NCBI RefSeq assembly: GCF_000969905.1
Contig: NZ_CP009520.1
Location: 1,612,001-1,676,000, forward strand
Direction: 5' to 3'
Source of the DNA: Methanosarcina vacuolata Z-761
GTDB lineage: Archaea; Halobacteriota; Methanosarcinia; Methanosarcinales; Methanosarcinaceae
DNA: 64,000 bases
In this document: positions 25,121 through 32,432 of the stretch, in pieces
Layout of the letters: every line of letters starts with the position of its first letter
Numbering within the stretch: position 1 is the stretch's first letter
Translations under genes and position numbers: made by a program
Notes under the pieces: generated by a model
What the model saw: only the letters and a program-made list of their open reading frames with translations
Databases searched by the model: none
What the model was told of the DNA's origin: nothing

Positions 25121-25858
25121 TTATACTGTTATCTTAAAAAGGCAGTGTTTATGTCCTGATCCGTAACACTCGGTCTCGGTAACTCTGTACTCCTTCTCGA
25201 GTTTTCCTTTGAGAATTCCCTCAATAATACCTTCCGTTAAGGTGCAAAAAGGTTTTCCTATTATCGGTGTTGATCTGGCTTTGAAATTGTCTTCAATCTG
25301 AAGAGCAGGAGGGTCCACAAGTACTGTAACCCTGCACTTCCCCTGGAATTCCAGAAAATCCCCTATTTCCCTCAGGAGTTCTTCAGGAGTCTCGGATTCA
25401 AAAATGTGGGAAACAGATCTTCCGAGATCGGTTCCTATTATTTTTACAACAGGGGTATTATCAATCCCATATGCTTCAAAGCCAAAGTAAAGCGCATGGA
25501 GCAGGATTTCTGTGAAGCAGGACCTATTGTTTCCGCATGCAGGAACCTTTTCCAGTAAACTTCTGTAATGCTCTGTGAAAGGCTCCTGAGAACAGCCCAT
25601 GTAGCGGGAAGTGAGATAATAAATTTTTCGGCGGCGATCTACCGGGTCAAAGTTTTCTTCCACAAGCTCGCATGACCTTAGATTGTTGAGGTGTACGGAA
25701 ATAGTTGATTTGGCTTTTGCTGTAAATTTTACGATTTCATCAAACGACCTGGGTTCTTCCCTGAGCAAGTTAAGGATCTGGAGTTTCACAGGACTGCCTA
25801 TTGCTACCAGTCCGTTATCATTGTAAAAAAACTCGGTTTTATTCTCAGGTTTTGCCAT
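25121..25858 (-). CDS. msvR: MsvR-like redox regulator (ArsR-type HTH plus V4R domain)
   Basis: 245 aa. Residues about 15-85 are an ArsR-like winged helix (GSPVKLQILNLLREEPRSF ... KAKSTISVHLNNLRSCELVEE). Residues about 110-245 are a V4R domain ending in YRVTETECYGSGHKHC. Eight cysteines are present (63, 89, 108, 114, 175, 205, 231, 239); those at 175, 205, 231 and 239 lie in V4R, as in MsvR regulators of methanogens, which sense oxidation through V4R cysteines. A near-palindrome matching the MsvR box I recall lies just upstream of the TATA box (25898-25913), suggesting autoregulation. TATA-to-ATG spacing implies an almost leaderless mRNA. An MsvR paralogue with another signal is possible. Confidence 0.72.
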   Translation of the reverse strand: MAKPENKTEFFYNDNGLVAIGSPVKLQILNLLREEPRSFDEIVKFTAKAKSTISVHLNNLRSCELVEENFDPVDRRRKIYYLTSRYMGCSQEPFTEHYRSLLEKVPACGNNRSCFTEILLHALYFGFEAYGIDNTPVVKIIGTDLGRSVSHIFESETPEELLREIGDFLEFQGKCRVTVLVDPPALQIEDNFKARSTPIIGKPFCTLTEGIIEGILKGKLEKEYRVTETECYGSGHKHCLFKITV

Positions 25859-25883
25859 AATATCTTTAGATAAGTTGTATTTA

Positions 25884-25894
25884 GAATATATAAA
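25884..25894 (-). promoter_or_regulatory. TATA box of the msvR-like gene
   Basis: TTTATATATTC on the minus strand, about 30 bp before ATG 25858. Normal archaeal spacing places the transcript start about 5 nt before the ATG, so no Shine-Dalgarno site is expected. Confidence 0.6.
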
Positions 25895-25897
25895 TCG

Positions 25898-25913
25898 TTC
25901 GCACGCCCACGAA
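25898..25913. promoter_or_regulatory. Candidate MsvR operator
   Basis: TTCGCACGCCCACGAA reads TTCG-C-A-N4-C-A-CGAA. The motif I recall for MsvR is TTCGTA-N4-TACGAA; only the two inner T positions differ. It lies 4 bp upstream of the TATA box of the msvR-like gene, where a bound protein could control TBP/TFB binding. The match rests on memory of the published motif. Confidence 0.55.
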
Positions 25914-25966
25914 TAATTTCACATTATATATATTTATATGTCTATAATAAATTTGGGCTGTGTAAA

Positions 25967-27175
25967 CTAACAGAAGGTAAGGTTAGTTTTCTTAATCACG
26001 TCCTCGATAATTAAAAGGCCTTTCTCTAACTCTTCCTTCTTGATGTTTAGTGCGGGAAATATCCTGATTCCATTACCCTGAGTTTGAGTGACAAATAAGC
26101 CTCTTACCAAACACTCATTTTTGACATTTGAAGCGATGTCTTCGCTCTGGAATTCGACCATAATAAGAAGCCCTTTTCCCCGTATGTCGGCAATTACATT
26201 CCCATAAATTTTTGGCCATAAACTCATTTTTTCCAGGGCAAAAGAGCCCATTTCTTTCACATTTTGGGAAATGTTGTTATCTATCAGGTATTTTATCACT
26301 GCGTAGGAAACGGCACAACCAAGAGGATTGCCACAGTATGTACCTCCGTGGTCTCCGATCTCGAGTTTCTTTGCAACGGCTTCAGACAAAGCAAAAGCAC
26401 CAAATGGGAAACCACCTGCAATTCCTTTTGCCATTGTCATAAAGTCTGCTTTTGCACCACAGGAACTTGTAACAAAAGTTGGCCCTGTTCTGAAAAATCC
26501 GGTTTGGATCTCATCCACGATCAACAAGCTGCCATTCTTATTACACAGGTTGCTTACCTCTTTCAGGTATCCTTCAGAAGGTATGTGAACCCCACCTTCT
26601 CCCTGAATAGGTTCAAGAATTACTGCAGCAACATTCTCGTCCAGAGAACGTTTCATAGCCTCCAGGTCATCATAGGGAACGAACCGATAATTAGGCATCA
26701 GAGGACTATACCTATCCCTATGCTTGGCCTGACCTGTGGCCGATGTTGTACTTATCGTACGTCCGTGGAAACTTTGATCTGTAGAAATTATGTCGGGCCT
26801 GCCTGTTACTTTTCGAGCAAGTTTAATGGCAGCGTCATTTGCTTCGGCTCCGCTATTTGTGAAGAATACTCTTGTAAGATTAGAAGGTAGAATTTCTGTA
26901 AGTAAGGACAGTAGGCGTGCACGTGCAGGAGAATATGTAAGTCCCGAATTGGGGTTTTGAATTATCTTTTTTCCCTGATCAATCAGGGCTTCAGTGATAA
27001 CCGGGTTTGCATGACCAATACATGTTACACCCCAACCTGCTGTGAAATCAATATACATCTTTCCTTCTTCATCCCATACATAAACTCCATCTCCTTTTTC
27101 AATTGAGATTTTCTGCTTCACGAAGAAAGGCGGAAGACACTTATCTTCTATTTCGAATGTTGTCTTGCTTGACAT
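25967..27175 (-). CDS. Class III (acetylornithine/GABA-type) aminotransferase
   Basis: 402 aa, PLP fold type I subgroup III. Motifs in order: the NSGAEANDAAIKLAR phosphate-binding region (107-121), SFHGRT (135-140), EPIQGEGG (188-195), DEIQTGFFRTG (221-231) with D221 facing the PLP ring nitrogen, and the Schiff-base lysine K250 in MAKGIAGGFPFGAF. This fits acetylornithine, ornithine, GABA or related omega-aminotransferases. The substrate cannot be set from these motifs, and no arginine-biosynthesis gene is adjacent, so no symbol is given. It runs parallel to, and just upstream of, the MsvR-like gene (108 bp apart), but the strong promoter between them points to separate transcription. It lies next to an insertion element. 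Confidence 0.82.
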   Translation of the reverse strand: MSSKTTFEIEDKCLPPFFVKQKISIEKGDGVYVWDEEGKMYIDFTAGWGVTCIGHANPVITEALIDQGKKIIQNPNSGLTYSPARARLLSLLTEILPSNLTRVFFTNSGAEANDAAIKLARKVTGRPDIISTDQSFHGRTISTTSATGQAKHRDRYSPLMPNYRFVPYDDLEAMKRSLDENVAAVILEPIQGEGGVHIPSEGYLKEVSNLCNKNGSLLIVDEIQTGFFRTGPTFVTSSCGAKADFMTMAKGIAGGFPFGAFALSEAVAKKLEIGDHGGTYCGNPLGCAVSYAVIKYLIDNNISQNVKEMGSFALEKMSLWPKIYGNVIADIRGKGLLIMVEFQSEDIASNVKNECLVRGLFVTQTQGNGIRIFPALNIKKEELEKGLLIIEDVIKKTNLTFC

Positions 27176-27434
27176 TATAAATCATTTCCTCTATAGCTAA
27201 CCGGAAGAAATTTGAGGGTAGCACCTGGGCACTGCTTATCTTAGACCAGCTGTCCGGTATCGCTGAATTCAATTGAAGCTATTCTACTTTATCTCACGAA
27301 GGCGAGAAGACTCCCTCCTCGGTAGATCCGGTTTTACCGGATCGGACAGGTGGGAGATGAGAGCCGTCAACTTCGCCAAAATAAGTTAAGCGATTTGTTA
27401 GTATTATATACCTATAAAAAATTGTGTATACATA

Positions 27435-29109
27435 ATGCTTTGTATTACAAATAACCTGAGATTAAATAAGAAACAATATGAAGCTCTGAAAACACTTAGT
27501 AGAGCCTCCAAAAACATGTATAATTTAGGGTTGTATAATACGAGACAGTATTTTTTTCAGAATAACAAATTTTTGAAATATCCTGATAACTATCATCTTT
27601 GTAAAGAAGATGAAAATTACAAATTAATGCAGGCTGCTACAGCTCAACAGTCGCTTAAATTTGTGGAAAGAGGAATGAGAAGTTGGTTTGGACTTCTTAA
27701 ACTGTATAAAAATGGACAATTGGAAGATAAACCTAACCTCCCTCACTATCTTGACAAAGAAGGATATTTCCCTATAGCATATCCAAAAAACGCTTTTTCT
27801 TTTAAGAATGGAAAAGTTAGACTAGGAATTTCTCTTGAATTTTCAAGAAGATTTCCTAATGCGAAAAAACTATTAACTTTTTCATTACCAAAAATCTTGA
27901 AAAATAAACTATCGTATATTCAGGAAATACATGTACTTCCTATGTATGATGGAAAATATTTCAAGATTAAATATTGTTATGAGGAAAAACCTGAACCTGC
28001 TAATCTTGATTACTCTCAGTATCTTGGCATTGATCTTGGAGTTTCTAATTTTGCAACATTTGTAGATACGATTGGGACTGCCGAAATCATTGATGGCAAG
28101 TATATTAAATCTCTTAACCAATGGCATAATAAAGAAAATGCTAGGCTACAAAGTATTAAAGATAAACAGGCAATTGATAAAATAACTAACAAGCAAATTC
28201 GTTTACTTACTAAAACCGGAGTTTCTAAAATGTTAAAAAATAAAGGCTCTTGGCTACGATAATTTAAAGTCTAACAAAAAATTAATTAAGTTGCAGACCT
28301 CGCCTTATTCAAGTCTTGTTGTCGCCTAATATTGAATTGGTTTTCTGAGACCGTAATCGTTATTTATGTGATTTGTTATCTTCTTATAAGGAAGGTACCC
28401 GTTTTACTGCGTTTTATTTTAATTATTATTTTTTAGACTCTACAATTGGAGAAGTCTTCAATTTTCACTATACTGACTATAACTAAATCAGTTCAATATA
28501 TATCTATTTTGTATTAAACATTTTGGAACTGCTTGCCAACATAATTACTTTTTTATTAGACCCTACAAAAAAAGTGCCTCTTGATATGGTTTCATGTATG
28601 AAAGTATAAACTCCGGTAAAAGAGCAAACAAAATTAATGAACTTATGAATAGAACTGTTAACTATCTGGTTAAACATTGTCTTAAAAACAATATAGGTAA
28701 TATTCTGATTGGAGAATTAAAGGAAATAAAACAGAATATTAATCATGGCAGAAAAAATAACCAGAACTTTGTTCAGATTCCTTTTGATAAGTTCAAAGCT
28801 AAATTAGAAAGTAAATGTAATTTCTATGGAATAAAATACCAACTTGTTAATGAAGCATATACCAGTAAAACAGATGCTCTTGCTCTTGATGAAATCATAA
28901 AACAACCTTATGGTGATTCAAGAAGAATCAAGAGAGGATTGTATAAAAGTATTACTGGTCAACTAATTAATGCAGATATTAATGGAGCAATTAATATACT
29001 CCGAAAAGTAGCTGGTGATTCTGTTCTTGAACAGATAATCAGTAGTGGTCTTGTCAACAGACCTGGAAGAATCAAATTAGCGTTTGAAACTTTTAAATTA
29101 AATTGTTAA
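27435..29109 (+). pseudogene. tnpB: TnpB (RNA-guided nuclease family), split by an insertion
   Basis: The 5' piece (27435-28262) holds the N-terminal helical part and RuvC-I GIDLGVSNFATF with D200. The 3' piece (from 28618, after the insert) holds RuvC-II IGELKEIK with its glutamate and RuvC-III NADINGAINIL. Removing the insert and one copy of AAA joins LLTK directly to RANKINELMNR, restoring one open frame of about 435 codons. The usual CxxC zinc ribbon between RuvC-II and -III is absent (NEAYTSKTDALALDEIIKQPYG... instead), so this may be a zinc-free subtype. The insert adds a frameshift and stops, so no full protein is made. An internal ATG at 28594 in the insert could start a 171-aa C-terminal piece. 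Confidence 0.85.
28215..28617. mobile_element. 403-bp MITE inserted in tnpB
   Basis: It starts with ACCGGAGTTT (28215-28224) and ends with the exact inverse AAACTCCGGT (28608-28617). It is flanked by AAA on both sides (28212-28214 and 28618-28620), consistent with a 3-bp target duplication. It has no ORF of its own and is AT-rich. Its removal restores the tnpB frame, which fixes both ends. The mobilising transposase is not in this window as far as I can see. Confidence 0.85.
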
Positions 29110-29181
29110 CCTTGTGAGGGAAGCAAGCCCCTTCCTCAGGAGTTTTGGCGAAGCCGGAACGAACAGGGAGGGGTAGTTGAC
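29105..29181 (+). ncRNA. Candidate omega/reRNA scaffold at the tnpB right end
   Basis: In IS200/IS605 elements the guide RNA scaffold is made from the 3' end of tnpB and the right end. Here GAGGGAAG/CTTCCTC and further CCCC/GGGG pairings lie between the tnpB stop (29109) and GTAGTTGAC at 29173-29181. The guide would start at 29182. Since the nuclease gene is broken, the RNA could only act with a TnpB from elsewhere. Confidence 0.4.
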
Positions 29182-29721
29182 CAATCTGTTGATCTTTGAA
29201 AGTCGAACTTATTAATAATGTCTTCAGGTTCTTCTTTGTTTTGTGTGGATATCCTCATAATATTCTCATAAAAACCAATGCTTTCTTGAATTGAAAATCA
29301 TCTTATCAACACGGAATAGCGAAGAGCCAGTTTATAGTTTACTTCATGCGTCTTCGGTTAAGTGAGAAATAGTGATAAATTGTCTTCAATTCCACAACAT
29401 TTGTCAAATGTTATACTATTGTCAAATGTTATAATAGATAGTGAGATGGAACATGGTATTGATTTCATGTAAATATGCCGAAATTTAAGGCAGACTTTTA
29501 ATGTAAAATCGATAACTTTCAGGTCAGAAAATTCCTTAGCCGATGACCTATGATATAAGTTCTGGTAATATAAACCTCTATTTTTATCTAATATTATACA
29601 TCATATATATGTATAAATCTGTAAAGTATAAAACCAGAGTTATTTCTTTTTAAATGCTGTTTTTCAAATATTGCCCGGAAATTTCAGTTAAGGTGCTCAA
29701 AGCCTGAATAAGAGGTGAACC
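29182..29721. other. Intergenic region between the IS end and the DNase I-like gene
   Basis: It contains the first copy of a ~103-bp direct repeat (29228-29330) and a short doublet of TTTGTCAAATGTTATA/ATTGTCAAATGTTATA (29399-29432). The DNase I-like gene starts at 29722 after AAGAGGTGA. No further gene was seen. Confidence 0.5.
29228..29330. repeat. ~103-bp direct repeat, left copy
   Basis: It shares TTGTTTTGTGTGGAT, CTCATAATATTCTCAT-AAAAACCA and CTTGAATTGAAAATCATC with the copy at 30858-30960; I estimate about 85 percent identity by eye. The two copies, in the same orientation, enclose the DNase I-like gene. Confidence 0.8.
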
Positions 29722-30822
29722 ATGAATTTTAAAGGACATCACAAATTTTTAATTTGTCTTGCAGCAATTTTCGTATTTTTGCCAGGATGTATAGACTCTA
29801 CTGAGCAAATGAATGCCGACTCTGCAGAAAATTCGGACTCAGGATCTTTATCAGGAGTTTCAGATGCAGCGAAAAATCCATCCCAGTCATCTGAGGGTTC
29901 AAGCAGGGGTACCAATGCCGAAGCTGAGGGTTCAAGCGAGGTTGCCTCGTATGCCGACGAAACCGTTACAGAAAACCAATCAGGGTTGGTTGAGGTAAAT
30001 GGAACTTCGTTATCACCTAATGCTCATGGTTCCCAGGAAGAAAAACTCAGGGTTGGGGCTTTCAATATTCAGGTCTTTGGGGTCAAAAAAGCTTCAAATT
30101 CCAGGATAATGAATACGCTTGCAGAAATTCTCCGCACTTACGATATTGTTGCAGTACAGGAAATCAGGGACAGTTCCCAGACTGCTCTTCCTGCGCTGAT
30201 AAAGGTTGTGAACAGTGAAGGGGATAATTATTCTTATGTCATTAGCGAGAGGCTTGGAAGGACTTCTAGCAAAGAGCAGTATGCATATATTTATGACTGT
30301 GACAGGGTAAAGCTGGAAGGTGATCCCTATACTTATTCCGAACCAGAAGGAACTGATCCTTTCCACAGGCAGCCTTATATAGCAACCTTTGAGGATAAGA
30401 ACGAAACCTTCAGTCTTGTCCTGATAACTGTTCACACCGACCCGGACGAAGCCACCGAAGAAATCAATTCTCTTTCAACTGTTCTTGATAGCACCAGACA
30501 AACCTTCCCTGAAGAAGATAACTTCGTTATTATGGGTGACCTGAATGCGGACGGTTCTTATTTTGATGAGGATAAAGCAAATGCCCTGATCTGTGACGAG
30601 TACTGCTGGCTGATAGGCAACAGTATGGACACTACAACCGGAGACACGAACTGCACCTATGACAGAATAATAATTACCGAAGATATGGAACCTCATTTTA
30701 CAGGGAACAGCGGCGTGTTCAGATATGACCTTGAATATAACCTGACTTCAGAAGAAACGGATGCTGTTTCGGATCACTATCCAGTTTATGCGGAATTTGT
30801 TTTCGATTCTACGGAGGCCTGA
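29722..30822 (+). CDS. DNase I-like secreted lipoprotein (endonuclease/exonuclease/phosphatase fold)
   Basis: 366 aa. A signal peptide ends in the lipobox FLPGC (C23). A Ser/Glu/Asn-rich linker runs to about 108. The catalytic domain is close to animal DNase I rather than to generic EEP enzymes: AFNIQVFG (113-120), AVQEIRDS (144-151, metal-binding E147), VISERLGRTSSKEQYAYIY, DPFHRQPYIATF, H238 in ITVHTD, MGDLNADGSY (271-280), NCTYDRI (310-316) and SDHYPVYAEF (350-359, D351/H352). All catalytic residues appear present. The enzyme would sit outside the membrane and cut DNA, possibly for nutrient use or defence. ATG follows AGAGGTG. Direct repeats on both sides suggest it moved as a unit. Confidence 0.85.
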   Translation: MNFKGHHKFLICLAAIFVFLPGCIDSTEQMNADSAENSDSGSLSGVSDAAKNPSQSSEGSSRGTNAEAEGSSEVASYADETVTENQSGLVEVNGTSLSPNAHGSQEEKLRVGAFNIQVFGVKKASNSRIMNTLAEILRTYDIVAVQEIRDSSQTALPALIKVVNSEGDNYSYVISERLGRTSSKEQYAYIYDCDRVKLEGDPYTYSEPEGTDPFHRQPYIATFEDKNETFSLVLITVHTDPDEATEEINSLSTVLDSTRQTFPEEDNFVIMGDLNADGSYFDEDKANALICDEYCWLIGNSMDTTTGDTNCTYDRIIITEDMEPHFTGNSGVFRYDLEYNLTSEETDAVSDHYPVYAEFVFDSTEA

Positions 30823-30857
30823 CAGGATCGATCGGATCGGATTCTAAGAATTACTTT

Positions 30858-30960
30858 TGGCTCTTCATTGTTTTGTGTGGATGTCCTCATAATATTCTCA
30901 TAAAAACCACTGCAGTCTTGAATTGAAAATCATCTTATCCATAGGGAATGACAAAGGGCT
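30858..30960. repeat. ~103-bp direct repeat, right copy
   Basis: Second copy of the repeat at 29228-29330. It starts about 35 bp after the stop of the DNase I-like gene. Copies are about 1.63 kb apart. Confidence 0.8.
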
Positions 30961-31039
30961 AAACAAAATATTACCTATACTAGTGTCATGGCAACTTAAT
31001 TATGATACACAATGTAGACAATTTATTATCAGCATAAAA

Positions 31040-32152
31040 TTATTTTTTTGATTGTGTGATTATTGGTAGTAATTTTGTAATTATTGGTAGTAAAAGTGTC
31101 ATGATAAAAGTAGAGATTGCTTTGAAATCAAGTCTCTTATGGTATATCTCTTTTATTTTTCTTTCTTTTTTCTCAAGAATATCTAGAATCATTTTTGATT
31201 CGTTCAGCTTTTTTTCGTTATTATTATCCTTTTTGTTAGAACTAATTTCAATTATTTTGTCATAAGTTTCCTTATACATTTCACTTATTTTTTTGAGCTC
31301 TGATTTTACACCTTTGTCAATTAAATTTTCGATTGTTTGATATGTTATTATGAAAAGAATTACACCTACAAGGAGCATCAAACTCAGTATAATTAACTCA
31401 ATTGTAATTATTGAACTAGGTGATATGGAAATAAATATAATCGCAGTTGGTGATATACTTGCGATCATAGCCAGCGTTATAATTATGAAATAACTGCTCA
31501 CGATCAATAGAATAAAATATTTCAGGGATTTAAGTCCTCCTGCTTCATCAATGTCAAATACATTGATACTTATCGAATATCTTTCCCTCAGTTCTTTTAT
31601 AATAATGACTAATTCGATCATTATCCAGATAATTACTGCCATTAAGAAAAGAACTAAGTACATAACGATGTCATTGAATATGTCAAGCAGTAGTGACCAA
31701 AACGTAGGTTCATGTTCAGATAAATAATAGTAATCAGGTTTTGTCCCATTAAATAATATATACTCCAATAATCCGTGTAGTTCTGGTATTGCGAAAGGAA
31801 TGAGGACGATAATTATTGTCAAGTAATATAGCCAAGATTTGCATAATTTTTTATTTAAAAAGTATAAAAATATAAGGTACTGATTATCTTGAAATAGTGG
31901 CTTAAGTTTTTTAAACGTTTGATGTACATTGGAATAGAAGTAATTAATCAGAGCAAATTCATATCCTAATATAATACTTGGTCCTATTGAACCAAGTATT
32001 TGGGCATAATAAAGTTGATCCTGATAATAAAAATGAAAAATTTTCACTTTGGTTGTAAAAAATAAATAGATTAAAATAATGACTCCAGATAGTATAGGAG
32101 AAATAAACAAGTAATTTGCTGATATTTTGTTGTAAATTTCTTGAATTTTCAT
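31040..32152 (-). CDS. Hypothetical multi-pass membrane protein
   Basis: 370 aa and not recognised. Seven or so hydrophobic segments occur at about 15-33, 50-70, 108-125, 155-190, 215-235, 245-275 and near 345-365. A hydrophilic, Lys/Glu-rich helical stretch (about 280-340, with SSNKKDNNNEKKLNESKM) probably forms a cytoplasmic coiled coil. Codon use is strongly AT-rich compared with the housekeeping genes of the window, which fits acquired DNA. It lies alone between the DNase I-like gene and the beta-propeller gene. A sensor or channel role is possible but not supported by motifs. Confidence 0.6.
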   Translation of the reverse strand: MKIQEIYNKISANYLFISPILSGVIILIYLFFTTKVKIFHFYYQDQLYYAQILGSIGPSIILGYEFALINYFYSNVHQTFKKLKPLFQDNQYLIFLYFLNKKLCKSWLYYLTIIIVLIPFAIPELHGLLEYILFNGTKPDYYYLSEHEPTFWSLLLDIFNDIVMYLVLFLMAVIIWIMIELVIIIKELRERYSISINVFDIDEAGGLKSLKYFILLIVSSYFIIITLAMIASISPTAIIFISISPSSIITIELIILSLMLLVGVILFIITYQTIENLIDKGVKSELKKISEMYKETYDKIIEISSNKKDNNNEKKLNESKMILDILEKKERKIKEIYHKRLDFKAISTFIMTLLLPIITKLLPIITQSKK

Positions 32153-32432
32153 GTTCTCATAAATTTAATTTTACTCGTTTGTTTTTTCGCAGACTCAAGT
32201 GCTACAGAATAAGTAATTGAAGAACTTATCCCAAAATTCAATATTGCTTCTCAGAATATCGACCTCCTAATAACATTTCAGATTATGGGATAATAGTTAT
32301 GAGACTCTATGATTTTTGAGAATAAAATTGGTTTTAGGATAAGCTCAGTAGAGTTCCTAAAAGTCTACTTCCTTACCCTGTTTTTCGGAAGCCAACATAA
32401 GATGTTTAGAAAACCAATTTGCCAAAACTATT

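Larger units (their letters stand above)
27285..29181 (+). mobile_element. tnpB-only IS200/IS605-group (IS1341-like) element
   Basis: The element has only a TnpB-type gene and no TnpA (Y1) transposase. The left end carries a large imperfect hairpin (27300-27378: GGCGA...TTCGCC, CTCCC...GGGAG) around the perfect GATCCGGTTTTACCGGATC (27325-27343). The right end has GC-rich hairpins after the tnpB stop and ends in GGGGTAGTTGAC at 29170-29181. The same GTAGTT-S-AC tail ends the second tnpB remnant in this window, which supports the right boundary. The left boundary is approximate. The gene is broken by a MITE at 28215-28617. Confidence 0.75.
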
